Notes: generated by a model from the letters alone, not told the origin. A stretch of 64,000 nucleotides of DNA from an uncultured Woeseiaceae bacterium (GCA_902510755.1 CABXCS010000001.1:168573-232572), one strand, 5' to 3'; positions 1-9,462 are shown, counted from the first letter of the stretch. Translations and numbers: made by a program.

Positions 1-1742
1 GGCATTGCATTCTTGTTAACAAATTCCCTGTATGCCAGTAATTCAAATGAAAATACATCTACCTTCTCTTTTGTTTTTTTGCCCTCCCTGATCACGTTTC
101 GGAAATAATGATGAGCAAAACTAGGTTCTATTCCATTACTGGCATTGTTAGCTAGTGATAGCGCTATAGTTCCAGTAGGTGCAATAGAGCTATGGTGAGT
201 AAACCTTGAACCAACTTCAGCTAATTTATCTACGAGCTCCGGATTTTCTTGAGCAATACGTTTCATATAATTACTGTAACGACAATGTAGAATACGACCT
301 TTAACTTTATCACCAAGTTTATAACCATCGCTTACCATTTCAGGTCGCTTCGAGAGCATCTCCTGAGTTACTTCAAAACTTTCATTCATTATCGGCGCAG
401 GACCCTTCTCTATAGATAACTCTAGTGATGCTTCCCATCCAGCCAATGCTAACTGTTTTGATATTTCTGTTGTGAAATCAATTGAATCATTGTCACCATA
501 TTTCATACACAACATTGTAATTGTTGAGCCTAATCCAAGAAACCCCATCCCATGTCGTCTTTTTCTTAAAATCTCATCCCTCTGATTGGAGAGAGGCAGG
601 CCATTTATTTCTACAACATTGTCAAGCATTCTTGTGAATAACTTAACCACTTTTCTAAATTCTTTCCAATCAAATGTCGCTTCATCAGTGAACGGATTAA
701 CAATAAATTTCGTTAGATTGACAGATCCAAGCAGACAAGATCCATATGGTGGTAATGGTTGCTCTCCACATGGGTTAGTGGCTCTTATATTCTCATCAAA
801 CCAGTTATTATTCATTTGATTGACTTTATCGATAAGTACAAATCCTGGTTCAGCAAAATCATATGTTGAAGTCATAATAATATCCCACACACGATGAGCG
901 GGCATTTTCTTATAAATTTTACAGGCAACTAGGCCTTCAGGGTTTACAATATATTTATTTGTTTCTGGCCATTCACGCCACACAAATAATGAATCATCAT
1001 TAATATCTAGACCATCCTCATCTAATTCTTTTTGTGTTATTGGAAACGCAAGGCTCCACTCACTATTACTTTTTACTGCCTCCATAAATTCTTCTGTAAT
1101 AAGTAACGATAAATTAAACTGCCTCAATCTACCGTCTTCGCGTTTAGCCCGAATAAATTCAACAATATCTGGATGACTAATATCAAATGTACCCATTTGA
1201 GCACCACGTCGGCCTCCTGCTGACGACACTGTAAAACACATTTTATCGTATATATCCATGAAAGAAAGTGGTCCGGATGTATAAGCACCTGCACCTGATA
1301 CATAAGCACCTTTTGGGCGCAAAGTAGAGAATTCATAACCAATCCCACAGCCCGCTTTGAGCGTCAATCCAGCTTCATGCACTTTATCTAAAATATTATC
1401 CATGGAATCTGAAACAGTGCCTGAAACTGTGCAATTTATGGTTGAAGTAGCTGGTTTGTGTTCATTAGCTCCAGCATTTGAAACTATACGCCCGGCTGGA
1501 ATAGCACCACTTCGAAGCGCCCACAAGAACTCATTGAAATACCTCTCTTGTTCTGACTCAACTTCCACGTCAGCTAACGCACGGGCAAGTCTAATATAAG
1601 TGTCATCAATATTCTGATCTACAACAGAGCCATCTTTAGCAGTCAATTGATATTTAGTCTTCCATATATCCAATGAGGTTGACTGAAGTTCTACTATGGT
1701 TGATGTGTTCGTTACGACACTATTGTTAGCTGCAGATCCCAT
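1..1742 (-). CDS. nrdJ: Adenosylcobalamin-dependent (class II) ribonucleotide reductase, 3' end cut by window edge
   Basis: Reduces ribonucleotides to deoxyribonucleotides in the cytoplasm with an adenosylcobalamin radical. I translated the reverse strand from the ATG at 1740-1742; the frame stays open for about 580 codons to the window edge, so the C-terminal part with the expected redox cysteine pair is missing here. The N-terminal redox cysteine is in INCTVSG near residue 104. The radical-site motif NPCGEQPLPPYGSC is near residue 325, with Asn, Cys and Glu in the class II arrangement. A GGGAG ribosome-binding site lies just upstream of the ATG. No nrdB-like subunit is in the window. An NrdR-box-like palindrome lies about 80-100 bases upstream. 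Family identity is secure; only the end is unseen. Confidence 0.93.
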   Translation of the reverse strand, partial: MGSAANNSVVTNTSTIVELQSTSLDIWKTKYQLTAKDGSVVDQNIDDTYIRLARALADVEVESEQERYFNEFLWALRSGAIPAGRIVSNAGANEHKPATSTINCTVSGTVSDSMDNILDKVHEAGLTLKAGCGIGYEFSTLRPKGAYVSGAGAYTSGPLSFMDIYDKMCFTVSSAGGRRGAQMGTFDISHPDIVEFIRAKREDGRLRQFNLSLLITEEFMEAVKSNSEWSLAFPITQKELDEDGLDINDDSLFVWREWPETNKYIVNPEGLVACKIYKKMPAHRVWDIIMTSTYDFAEPGFVLIDKVNQMNNNWFDENIRATNPCGEQPLPPYGSCLLGSVNLTKFIVNPFTDEATFDWKEFRKVVKLFTRMLDNVVEINGLPLSNQRDEILRKRRHGMGFLGLGSTITMLCMKYGDNDSIDFTTEISKQLALAGWEASLELSIEKGPAPIMNESFEVTQEMLSKRPEMVSDGYKLGDKVKGRILHCRYSNYMKRIAQENPELVDKLAEVGSRFTHHSSIAPTGTIALSLANNASNGIEPSFAHHYFRNVIREGKKTKEKVDVFSFELLAYREFVNKNAM

Positions 1743-2208
1743 ATTGATTAGATACTCCCGATAGTAAGCGATTAAGATGTACTTATTTGTAACTATATTT
1801 ACAATCTAATGCTTTAAAATAAAACACAAGATGTTGTGTGTAACTTAACTTAAGTTTTCTTGCAAAGCAACCATGTTATGTAAAATTTATAAAATAATTA
1901 TAAATAAGAAAATATAATAAAAACAATGACTTAAAATATATATAAAAAATAAGTTATTAAAATTTATAGTAAAATTTTTATTAAAAAAAAGCAAAATAAT
2001 TATAATTTAATTATCAATATGTAGTGGTTTATATAAATTCAAAATAACAGTATTTTTTTTAAAGAATATAACTTTGTCGACGATATCTACTTAGTGCTTG
2101 AATTCTTACTAATCATGCATATAAATAGAAAACGAGTATCTACATTAAAAACACTGGTTATTTTTAAGTTAATTTATTATATATTTAACAGTACTAAGGA
2201 ATCTTGAT
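1743..2208. other. AT-rich divergent intergenic region between nrdJ and the protease gene
   Basis: This 466-base gap separates two divergent genes, so both promoters should lie here. It is very AT-rich with long A and T runs, and I see no convincing open reading frame. The only clear element is the NrdR-box-like palindrome at 1824-1839. No riboswitch-like GC-rich structure is visible. Confidence 0.6.
1824..1839 (-). promoter_or_regulatory. NrdR-box-like operator upstream of nrdJ
   Basis: The 16 bases ACACAAGATGTTGTGT form an imperfect palindrome that agrees closely with the known NrdR box (ACAC, W, AT-rich centre, W, GTGT). It lies 82-97 bases upstream of the nrdJ start codon. NrdR boxes normally come in pairs about 31 bases apart; a much weaker candidate (about 10 of 16 positions) lies near 1792-1807. 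The position upstream of a ribonucleotide reductase gene supports the call. Confidence 0.65.
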
Positions 2209-3546
2209 ATGCGTATTAATCAAAAATTTATACAAATAATAGTATTGTGCTTGATCACTACAATAGGTTTTGCAGCACTGCCTAGAAATGATGATGGTGC
2301 AATTATTACAAGCCTAGCACCTCTGGTTAAACAAGTAGCACCTGCTGTTGTTAATATAAGAGTAAGTCAAACTGTTCAATCTCGATCACCCTATGATGAC
2401 GAAATGTTTCGTCGTTTTTTTGGGACACCGAATTCACCGAATAACCAGAGAGAAGTTCAAAGTGCTGGCTCTGGGGTCATTGTTGACGCTGAAAATGGAT
2501 ATATATTAACTAATCATCACGTAGTCTCTGGCGCAGAAAAAATTCAAATATCTCTGATCAATGAAACTACACTTGATGCAGAGGTTATCGGTTCTGATCC
2601 TGCTACTGATATAGCCTTACTTAAGGTGGAGGCAAATGACCTTACTGATATTATTATTGGTGAATCGGATGCTGTTGAGGTGGGAGATTTTGTAATTGCT
2701 ATTGGCAATCCATTTGGGCTAGGTAATACAGTAACTTCAGGAATTGTCAGTGCGCTTGGAAGGACTGGGATTAGTGAGAGTGGGTATGAAGATTTCATCC
2801 AGACTGACGCATCAATAAATCCAGGAAATTCGGGTGGCGCTCTAGTGAATATGAAAGGTGAATTAGTGGGTATTAACTCGGCCATCATAAGCAGATCAGG
2901 AGGCAATGTTGGAATTGGCTTTGCAGTTCCCTCCGAAATTGCCCAATCCATTATGAGTCAAATACTAGATTTTGGAGAAGTCAGAAGAGGTTTACTTGGT
3001 GTATCAATACAAACAATTGACAAAGAAAGTGCTGAAATACTTGGAGTTAATACCGAAAGTGGCGCTTTAATATCTGCAATTGAGCCAGGCTCGGCTGCAG
3101 AAAAAGCAGCACTAAAAGTTGATGATATTATTATTAAAGTTGATGACGAAAAAATAACAACCAGTAGAGAACTGGCCAACGCAATTGGTCTAAAAGGTTC
3201 TGGCGATACTGTGATTATCGAATATATGAGAGGATCAGATATATTAAAAACAGAAGCTACTCTGGGGCAGCAAGTGGCTTCCAAGCAATCAGGATCAGAT
3301 ATACATCCAGGTCTTAATGGAGCAAGCTTAGCATCTTCTATGGACAAACCAGGGATAATAGTTACGGAAATAGAGGCAGGCTCTCCGGCTGCGCAGAGGG
3401 GATTGAGGAAAGGCGATATCATAATTGCCGTAAACAGGTTAAAAGTTGAAACTATTCAGCAGTTAGAAAAAATAGCAAAACAAAATAGTATTCTCTATTT
3501 AATGTTTGAGAGAGATAATCGTACCCTGATTCTCAGGATTCAGTAA
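2209..3546 (+). CDS. degQ: Periplasmic serine endoprotease, DegQ/DegP (Do) family
   Basis: Periplasmic quality-control protease and chaperone of the HtrA family. The 445-residue protein has an N-terminal signal peptide (hydrophobic residues about 7-23), a trypsin-like domain with a complete triad (His104 in TNHHVV, Asp134 in TDIALLK, Ser208 in NPGNSGG), then two PDZ domains at about 235-330 and 350-440. Length and domain order match DegQ rather than the one-PDZ DegS. An AAGGA ribosome-binding site lies before the ATG. cca follows after 10 bases, so the two are probably cotranscribed. DegP and DegQ cannot be separated reliably by eye. Confidence 0.92.
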   Translation: MRINQKFIQIIVLCLITTIGFAALPRNDDGAIITSLAPLVKQVAPAVVNIRVSQTVQSRSPYDDEMFRRFFGTPNSPNNQREVQSAGSGVIVDAENGYILTNHHVVSGAEKIQISLINETTLDAEVIGSDPATDIALLKVEANDLTDIIIGESDAVEVGDFVIAIGNPFGLGNTVTSGIVSALGRTGISESGYEDFIQTDASINPGNSGGALVNMKGELVGINSAIISRSGGNVGIGFAVPSEIAQSIMSQILDFGEVRRGLLGVSIQTIDKESAEILGVNTESGALISAIEPGSAAEKAALKVDDIIIKVDDEKITTSRELANAIGLKGSGDTVIIEYMRGSDILKTEATLGQQVASKQSGSDIHPGLNGASLASSMDKPGIIVTEIEAGSPAAQRGLRKGDIIIAVNRLKVETIQQLEKIAKQNSILYLMFERDNRTLILRIQ

Positions 3547-3556
3547 AAGATTCTCT

Positions 3557-4753
3557 ATGGAAATATACCTTGTAGGTGGTGCCGTCAGAGATGAAAAATT
3601 AGGTATCCCTGTTAGCGAGAAAGATTGGTGCGTAGTAGGTTCGTCAGAAACAGAACTTAAATCAAAGGGGTTCAAATCTGTAGGGAAAGATTTTCCTATT
3701 TTTCTGCATCCTGAAACAAAAGAAGAATACGCACTTGCAAGAACTGAGAGAAAAACTCAGCCAGGTTATCATGGCTTTACATTTTGTACCTCGAAAGATA
3801 TCACACTCGAGGATGATTTGAAGCGACGTGATTTAACAATCAATGCTATTGCTAAAGATAAACATGGGCAAATAATTGATCCATATAATGGTTTAGAAGA
3901 TATAAAAAATAAAACTCTCAGGCATGTGTCAGAAGCATTTAAAGAGGATCCTGTTCGGGTCCTAAGAACCGCAAAATTTGCTGCAAGGTTTCATCAAATT
4001 GGATTTAAGGTAGCAGATAGTACAATAATATTTATGCAAGAAATGGTAAAAAATAGTGAAATTGATACATTAGCACCAGATCGAATCTGGAAAGAAACCA
4101 AAGAAATTCTTGAGGGATCAGATCCACACATTTTTTTTAATGTGCTTGAAGATTGTCATGCATTATCGAGAGTATATCCAGAGTTTTATCATCAATTACC
4201 TAATAATAAAAACAAAAAATTAGAGCAAAAATCATTCTTAAATTTGGATGCGCTTAAACTCTCTTCTCAACTAATCAATGATCCTGCAATCAACTTTATT
4301 ACAGTAATATTTATAAATAATAATATTCTCAATAAAAATTACACAAAAGAAAAACATCTTAAATTAATAAAATTGATAACGAACAGACTACCTATACCAA
4401 ATAATTTTCTGGAATTAGCAAAACTTATATTTTACTTCAAAGATTACAGTCAATTAGAACGCATGAATGCTGAAGATCTCCTCAATTTCCTCGAAAAAAC
4501 GGACGCTTTTCGCCGTAGAGAAAGATTCGAGAAATTTCTTAAGGCTTGCAAATTTTTCAAACAATATAGTGAAACCTCGAAAACAGAATGTAAAATTTAC
4601 GAGCGCGTTATTAAAATGGTGGATTTATGTAATGATTTGCCTATTCGAGAAATTGTGGGTAATGAATCGAATGGTGAAAAAATAAAGAGCCTAATAAGAC
4701 ATAAGAGAATAGAAATTATCGATAAAGAAAATGCTAGAAAAATACCCAAATAA
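3557..4753 (+). CDS. cca: CCA tRNA nucleotidyltransferase with degenerate HD region
   Basis: Adds or repairs the 3' CCA end of tRNAs. The 398-residue protein follows the gammaproteobacterial Cca closely at the N-terminus: GGAVRD near residues 7-12, the metal site as Glu21-x-Asp23 (an acidic variant of DxD), EYALARTERK, and the nucleotide-selecting EDDLKRRDLTINA. After residue 210 the match weakens. Where E. coli Cca has its HD phosphohydrolase motif (LCHDLGK) this protein reads VIFINNNIL, so the HD histidine and aspartate are missing. CCA addition should be retained, while the 2',3'-cyclic phosphodiesterase and phosphatase activities are probably lost. The 3' end overlaps the converging uppP by 20 bases. 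Confidence 0.92.
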   Translation: MEIYLVGGAVRDEKLGIPVSEKDWCVVGSSETELKSKGFKSVGKDFPIFLHPETKEEYALARTERKTQPGYHGFTFCTSKDITLEDDLKRRDLTINAIAKDKHGQIIDPYNGLEDIKNKTLRHVSEAFKEDPVRVLRTAKFAARFHQIGFKVADSTIIFMQEMVKNSEIDTLAPDRIWKETKEILEGSDPHIFFNVLEDCHALSRVYPEFYHQLPNNKNKKLEQKSFLNLDALKLSSQLINDPAINFITVIFINNNILNKNYTKEKHLKLIKLITNRLPIPNNFLELAKLIFYFKDYSQLERMNAEDLLNFLEKTDAFRRRERFEKFLKACKFFKQYSETSKTECKIYERVIKMVDLCNDLPIREIVGNESNGEKIKSLIRHKRIEIIDKENARKIPK

Positions 4754-5531
4754 TTATGACTGAAAGTGCCACCCTGTATATAAAGAAAGGAATAAATCCT
4801 ACTCGCTGGATCACGCTCATAAAAAATCCAATGCTTGCATAAGCAACGCACATAGAAACTACCATACCTAAAAATAGTTCTCCCCAATTTACATAAATAT
4901 TTTCTAAGAATATAACTAACAACTTATACAAAGATGCCAAAATGATTACTGGAACTGACATAAGAAAAGAGAATTTTGCAGCATCAAATCGCTTCATTCC
5001 TAAGAATAAACCTGCGGTCATTGTGACCCCTGATCTTGATGTACCAGGAATGAGAGCTAATACCTGAGCTAGACCAATCACCAATGCATGAGAGTATGAA
5101 ATTTCACTGATGGTGACTTCTTTCTTGCCTTTTTTGTCAGCAATCAACATTAATAAACCATAGAAACACAGTGTAAAGGCAATCACTAGAGGATTTCTAG
5201 CGTACATCTCAATCCATTCAGCACTAAAAAATCCAACAATTGCCGCTGGTAAAGTCGCTATTAATAGTAAAAACAGTAAATCAGACGATTTCTTTTCTAC
5301 CTTGAAAGTTAGAAGTTTTGAAAAACTTACGAGTAATTTTACAATATCACCTCTAAAGTAAATGCAAACTGCACCCAATGAACCCAAGTGCACTGCAATA
5401 TCAAAAATAATACCTTGATCTTTCCAACCAATAAGCTTTGGTACTAAAACAAGGTGTCCTGAACTGGATACAGGTAAAAACTCTGTTATCCCTTGAACTA
5501 TCGCGAGTATGATTATCTGAATTAATGTCAT
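4734..5531 (-). CDS. uppP: Undecaprenyl-diphosphatase (UppP/BacA)
   Basis: Integral inner-membrane phosphatase that recycles undecaprenyl diphosphate for peptidoglycan and other envelope polymers; also linked to bacitracin resistance. The 265-residue protein has the two family signatures: EFLPVSSSGHLVLVPKL near residues 17-33 and PGTSRSGVTMTAGLFLG in the second half, with about seven or eight hydrophobic segments between and around them. Length matches the family. It converges on cca with overlapping 3' ends, a compact arrangement that leaves no room for a terminator between them. Confidence 0.95.
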   Translation of the reverse strand: MTLIQIIILAIVQGITEFLPVSSSGHLVLVPKLIGWKDQGIIFDIAVHLGSLGAVCIYFRGDIVKLLVSFSKLLTFKVEKKSSDLLFLLLIATLPAAIVGFFSAEWIEMYARNPLVIAFTLCFYGLLMLIADKKGKKEVTISEISYSHALVIGLAQVLALIPGTSRSGVTMTAGLFLGMKRFDAAKFSFLMSVPVIILASLYKLLVIFLENIYVNWGELFLGMVVSMCVAYASIGFFMSVIQRVGFIPFFIYRVALSVIIIWVFF

Positions 5532-5555
5532 AGATAAGATGTTACTAAAATATGA

Positions 5556-6746
5556 TTACAATAAATATGCTCTGTCACCCTTATTAAACCAATCTTCACC
5601 CAGTGTAATATTTTTAGATAATCGAAGACATTTAAAGTTTTCTCCCATCTGATTAGGTAACGTTAAAAATTTAATTTGTCTAGTGAGCTCAATTTGTGAT
5701 TTTATATCCAATTTAACAAAATCATTAAAGTCATTCTCAAAACCACTGTTAAGTATAAATTGTGATTGATTTATAAAACCTTCAATCTTCATGTCCATCA
5801 TAACAGCGACATCTGCTACAGCAGAAAAATCAACCCAAGTAGTAATGTCCTGTATCCCAGGATAGATAAGAGGCTCATTATGGGCATGATGCAAGAGATG
5901 GCATCTCGTCCAACCATGGTTTCTATTAGCCGCATAATAATCTTTCCGCGAAGCACCATAATCTATCAAAAGCAGAACTCCAGTATTGATTTTACTGGCA
6001 GTCTCCTTTACCCACTCTTGCGATTCAAATGAAACTTCTGAAAAATATCCATCATCTAATTGATACCCTAGTTTTTTTTCCAGTAAAACAACATAATCGT
6101 GCAGCTGTTTTTCAGCTTTGCGGAACTTATAGACAAAGTTATCTTTCTCAAATGAGACAAATAACTGTAAAACATTCTCATTGGTCCTTGCAAATCGCTC
6201 AAAGGGGAAAGCATCCAATAATTCATTGGCAATTATAATTCCATCAAAATTATCAGGTACTGAAGTTATCCAGGATACAACTGAAGAATACTCAGGTGCT
6301 TTATCTTTCAACTTTTTTTTCTGATGCTTAATTAATTTCTCAGATATCTCAATAATAAAATATTGTTCTGGCAAACAATTCATCTGGTCTAGTCTTTGTA
6401 AAATATCCACAGCAAGTGACCCTTTGCCTGCACCAATTTCTATAACACTAGCTGCAGCTGTTGCTGAAAAAGCCAAAGCGCACTGTTTTGCTATAGCGCC
6501 TGCAAAAATATTGCCTATTTCAGGTGCTGTTATGAAATCCCCATCCGGTCCTATTATCTGTCTCTTGCTTGAATAATAGCCCAGATCTTTTTGATATAAT
6601 GCGTGATCCATGAAATCCTTAAAACTTAAACACCCATTATTTTTATCTATTTCTTTCTTTATAACGTCTGCAATAACTTTACTTTTTTTTAAGTAATCAC
6701 TATTCGGTAATGGAAGATCGATGGGTTTTATAACTTCTAATTTCAT
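5556..6746 (-). CDS. SAM-dependent methyltransferase, MidA/NDUFAF7 (DUF185) family
   Basis: Cytoplasmic class I methyltransferase of the family whose mitochondrial member NDUFAF7 methylates an arginine of complex I; bacterial substrates are mostly unknown. Visible family marks are YYSSKRQIIGPDGDFITAPEI near the N-terminus, the SAM-binding EIGAGKGSLA, and DGIIIANELLDAFPFERF. I place the start at the ATG of MKLEV (6744-6746) rather than at TTG codons 18 bases upstream. It is divergent from the pteridine reductase gene, with 92 bases between them. About 396 residues, normal for the family. Confidence 0.85.
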   Translation of the reverse strand: MKLEVIKPIDLPLPNSDYLKKSKVIADVIKKEIDKNNGCLSFKDFMDHALYQKDLGYYSSKRQIIGPDGDFITAPEIGNIFAGAIAKQCALAFSATAAASVIEIGAGKGSLAVDILQRLDQMNCLPEQYFIIEISEKLIKHQKKKLKDKAPEYSSVVSWITSVPDNFDGIIIANELLDAFPFERFARTNENVLQLFVSFEKDNFVYKFRKAEKQLHDYVVLLEKKLGYQLDDGYFSEVSFESQEWVKETASKINTGVLLLIDYGASRKDYYAANRNHGWTRCHLLHHAHNEPLIYPGIQDITTWVDFSAVADVAVMMDMKIEGFINQSQFILNSGFENDFNDFVKLDIKSQIELTRQIKFLTLPNQMGENFKCLRLSKNITLGEDWFNKGDRAYLL

Positions 6747-6838
6747 ATTAAATTTATTCAACAAATATATGTATTTTATTTTCTTGATTTATTATCATCT
6801 ATTTCTGACATAAACATAATAAATTTTATATAAATCTC

Positions 6839-7585
6839 ATGCGACCAACCAATAACCAGAAGAAGTTAAAAGCACTCGTGACCGGTTCATCAAAAAGAAT
6901 TGGTGCTACTATTGTCAAAAACCTACATGCGTCAGGAGTCGATATAGGTATTCATTATAATTCATCAAAAACTGAGGCTTCAGATTTATCTAATGAACTC
7001 AATGTAATAAGACCAAACTCTACTTCCATATTTAATGCTAATATTACAAACACTGATGAGGCCAATAGCTTGATTAATAATTTTATTAATTGGGCTGGTG
7101 GTCTTGATTTATTGGTGAATAACGCATCTAGTTTTTATCCAACCCCCGTTGGAACCATTACGGATAATCAATGGCATGATCTTATGGGTACAAATTTAAA
7201 GGGACCCTTGTTTATCACTCAGGCAGCAACTAATGCACTAAAAGAAGCAAAAGGTTCAGTGATTAATCTTATCGATATCCATACTAGAAGCCCTTTGAAA
7301 AATCATCCTATATACGGCTCAGCAAAAGCTGGCCTTAAAATGCTTACTCGCTCACTAGCAAAAGATTTGGCCCCTGAAATCAGAGTGAATGGGATCTCCC
7401 CTGGAGCAATTCTTTGGCCTGAAGAAGGAATGACTGAAGATGTCAAAAAAGACATACTAAATAAAATTCCACTCCACCGAACTGGCTCTCCTCAAGATAT
7501 TGCTGATTGCGTTTTATTTCTTCTTTACAAAGCGGATTATATTACAGGACAAATTATCGCTGTAGATGGAGGAAGAAGCGTTTAA
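6839..7585 (+). CDS. Pteridine reductase-like short-chain dehydrogenase
   Basis: NADPH-dependent SDR enzyme, probably reducing dihydrobiopterin, dihydromonapterin or dihydrofolate. The 248-residue protein has the TGSSKRIG cofactor loop, whose arginine variant is typical of pteridine reductases and favours NADPH, and NNAS after strand 4. The catalytic set is Asp (LIDIHTR), Tyr and Lys (YGSAKAG); an aspartate replacing the usual SDR serine is the pteridine reductase pattern. Its stop codon is one base from the converging folK end, and folB and tsaD lie beyond, which supports a folate or pterin role. It may be FolM-like or PTR1-like. Confidence 0.85.
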   Translation: MRPTNNQKKLKALVTGSSKRIGATIVKNLHASGVDIGIHYNSSKTEASDLSNELNVIRPNSTSIFNANITNTDEANSLINNFINWAGGLDLLVNNASSFYPTPVGTITDNQWHDLMGTNLKGPLFITQAATNALKEAKGSVINLIDIHTRSPLKNHPIYGSAKAGLKMLTRSLAKDLAPEIRVNGISPGAILWPEEGMTEDVKKDILNKIPLHRTGSPQDIADCVLFLLYKADYITGQIIAVDGGRSV

Positions 7586-7586
7586 A

Positions 7587-8078
7587 TCAATTGAGTTTTA
7601 GATCAACCAACTCCAGATCATGAACTTCATCACTCATGTCACTCCAATGATCCAAAATAGCTCTATTAGTTACAGGATGAATAAGATTAGGAGCTATATC
7701 CGCTAGAGGTTTTAGAACAAAACTATATTTTAGAACATCATCGCGTGGTATTTTTACCTCATCATTATCTAAAATAACCTCACCATACAAAAGTAAATCG
7801 ATATCAAGTGTTCGTGAAGAAAATTTCTCAGATCCTCTAATGCGCCCAGAGAGCTTATGAATTCTTTCAATAATTTTTATGATACCTTTAATCTCAATCG
7901 AAGTATTAAATTTCACAACCAGATTGAGAAAATCCTCACCAGTGAAGCCTATAGCTTTATTTTTATATATAGGGGATATTTTTATATTCCCGAATGATTG
8001 CCTCAGTTCATCAATCGCTAATATTATATTCTCTTGCGGACGATCGTTACTCCCAATCCCGAGATATACACAAGCCAT
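7587..8078 (-). CDS. folK: 2-amino-4-hydroxy-6-hydroxymethyldihydropteridine pyrophosphokinase
   Basis: Transfers pyrophosphate from ATP to 6-hydroxymethyl-dihydropterin in folate synthesis. The 163-residue protein opens with the family start YLGIGSND and carries the HPPK signature SRTLDIDLLLYG with its two metal-binding aspartates, followed by the IPRDD/PLADIAPNLIHP region. It starts four bases after the folB stop (TAA TTTA ATG), so folB and folK are translationally close and cotranscribed with tsaD upstream. Length is normal. Confidence 0.95.
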   Translation of the reverse strand: MACVYLGIGSNDRPQENIILAIDELRQSFGNIKISPIYKNKAIGFTGEDFLNLVVKFNTSIEIKGIIKIIERIHKLSGRIRGSEKFSSRTLDIDLLLYGEVILDNDEVKIPRDDVLKYSFVLKPLADIAPNLIHPVTNRAILDHWSDMSDEVHDLELVDLKLN

Positions 8079-8082
8079 TAAA

Positions 8083-8439
8083 TTAATTCTCTTGCTCGCG
8101 TTTAATAACTACTCCCACGTCTCGCGAACCTCTTATTGCCCCTGGTTTGTTTACTCTAACTTTTACCCATGGAACCTTAAATTCCAACAAAATTATCTCT
8201 GCTATTTTTTCAGCCATTGTTTCAACCAACTGAAAACTCGATTCTTCAACAAATTTTCGAATTCGTTTGGCCACACCTTTATAATTTAATGTGTCATCAA
8301 TACTGTCAGTCATAGCTGCCTTTTTTATATCAGCACCCATTTCTAAATCAATAGATACAATCTGTTTTGTCTTTCTCTCCCAATCCCAAATTCCTACAAT
8401 GGTTTCTATCCTCATTTCATTTAAAAATATTGTGTCCAT
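8083..8439 (-). CDS. folB: Dihydroneopterin aldolase
   Basis: Converts 7,8-dihydroneopterin to 6-hydroxymethyl-dihydropterin and glycolaldehyde in folate synthesis. The protein of about 118 residues shows the FolB pattern: an N-terminal strand with VGIWDWERKTKQ, the DTLNYKGVAKRI helix region, VETMAEKIAEIIL, and V-x-VNKPGAI near the end containing the catalytic lysine. Two in-frame ATGs lie close together (8445 and 8439); I prefer 8439 because AAGGA abuts the first and is well spaced for the second. It begins about 12 bases after the tsaD stop, giving tsaD-folB-folK. Confidence 0.93.
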   Translation of the reverse strand: MDTIFLNEMRIETIVGIWDWERKTKQIVSIDLEMGADIKKAAMTDSIDDTLNYKGVAKRIRKFVEESSFQLVETMAEKIAEIILLEFKVPWVKVRVNKPGAIRGSRDVGVVIKREQEN

Positions 8440-8451
8440 ATCCATTCCTTT

Positions 8452-9462
8452 TTAAGATTGACTCGAGCTAATTGATTCAAGCGACCACCTGGCAGTTGCT
8501 CTAATTTCAGAAACTTCTTTAGCCTCCGCAAGACGATAACTGGCTGCAATAGCTATCATTGCTGCATTATCTGTGCAAAATTCATGTCGCGGATAGAAGA
8601 CAGCGCCATCAAATTCGATTTTTAAATTTCTCCTAAGCATAGTATTTGCACCTACCCCACCAGCGACAACTATACGCTTAAAATTATGTTTTTCAGCTGC
8701 CTTTAATGTTCGACCAATCAAAGTATCAATAGCGGCTTTTTGAAATGAGGCTGCTATATCAGGTTTATTTACATTGATTGTACCGTCCTTTTCGGCTTGT
8801 CTAACTGCGAGCATCACCGCAGTTTTTAAACCGCTAAAACTAAAGTTAAGGCCTGGTTTTTTTAACATTGGCCTAGGAAATTTATAGGCATCAGGGTCTC
8901 CTAATTCAGCAAGTTTGGCAATTTCTGGGCCACCTGGATAAGCCAAGCCTAGTAATTTAGCTACTTTATCAAATGCTTCACCAATAGCATCATCTAATGT
9001 GGTACCTAATAACTCATAACAACCTAAATTGGTAACAGATACCAATAAAGAATGACCACCAGATACTAATAAAGCTAAAAAAGGATATTCTGGTTTATTC
9101 GTTTCCAACATCGGGGCCAAAAGATGGCCCTCCATGTGATGTATTGGGATTACCTTGCACTGCCAAGCAAGGGCTAATCCATTAGCTAGCCCACCCCCCA
9201 CCATTAAAGCGCCAATTAATCCTGGTCCAGCAGTATAAGCGATGACATCAGGTTTTGAGACTTTAGCCTCACTCAAACTTTCTTGGATCAATGGTAATAA
9301 ACAACGCAAATGATCTCTCGCAGCGATTTCAGGAACAACCCCACCATAAGGTGCGTGCAATGCTATCTGACTCCTAAGAGTATGAGATAGTAATCCATCA
9401 TCTGTATCGAATACTGCTACAGCAGTTTCATCACAGCTTGTTTCAATTCCAAGAATTATCAT
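8452..9462 (-). CDS. tsaD: tRNA N6-threonylcarbamoyladenosine transferase TsaD
   Basis: With TsaB and TsaE, transfers the threonylcarbamoyl group to A37 of ANN-decoding tRNAs. The 336-residue protein begins MIILGIETSCDETAVAVF, the hallmark start; I use this ATG (9460-9462) rather than a codon 30 bases upstream. The metal-binding HHMEGH motif and the ASKHA-fold nucleotide motifs (SGGHSLL, VAGGVGAN) are present. It is first in a run with folB and folK and is divergent from rpsU, the classic gammaproteobacterial arrangement. Confidence 0.96.
   Translation of the reverse strand: MIILGIETSCDETAVAVFDTDDGLLSHTLRSQIALHAPYGGVVPEIAARDHLRCLLPLIQESLSEAKVSKPDVIAYTAGPGLIGALMVGGGLANGLALAWQCKVIPIHHMEGHLLAPMLETNKPEYPFLALLVSGGHSLLVSVTNLGCYELLGTTLDDAIGEAFDKVAKLLGLAYPGGPEIAKLAELGDPDAYKFPRPMLKKPGLNFSFSGLKTAVMLAVRQAEKDGTINVNKPDIAASFQKAAIDTLIGRTLKAAEKHNFKRIVVAGGVGANTMLRRNLKIEFDGAVFYPRHEFCTDNAAMIAIAASYRLAEAKEVSEIRATARWSLESISSSQS

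Noticed and set aside
1743..2208. Cobalamin riboswitch upstream of the B12-dependent nrdJ
   Set aside because: The leader is AT-rich with no B12-box-like sequence or extended stem structure visible.
2544..3422. Two open frames antisense to the DegQ-type protease
   Set aside because: Compositionally biased mirror frames of a solid coding gene, with no motifs or ribosome-binding sites.
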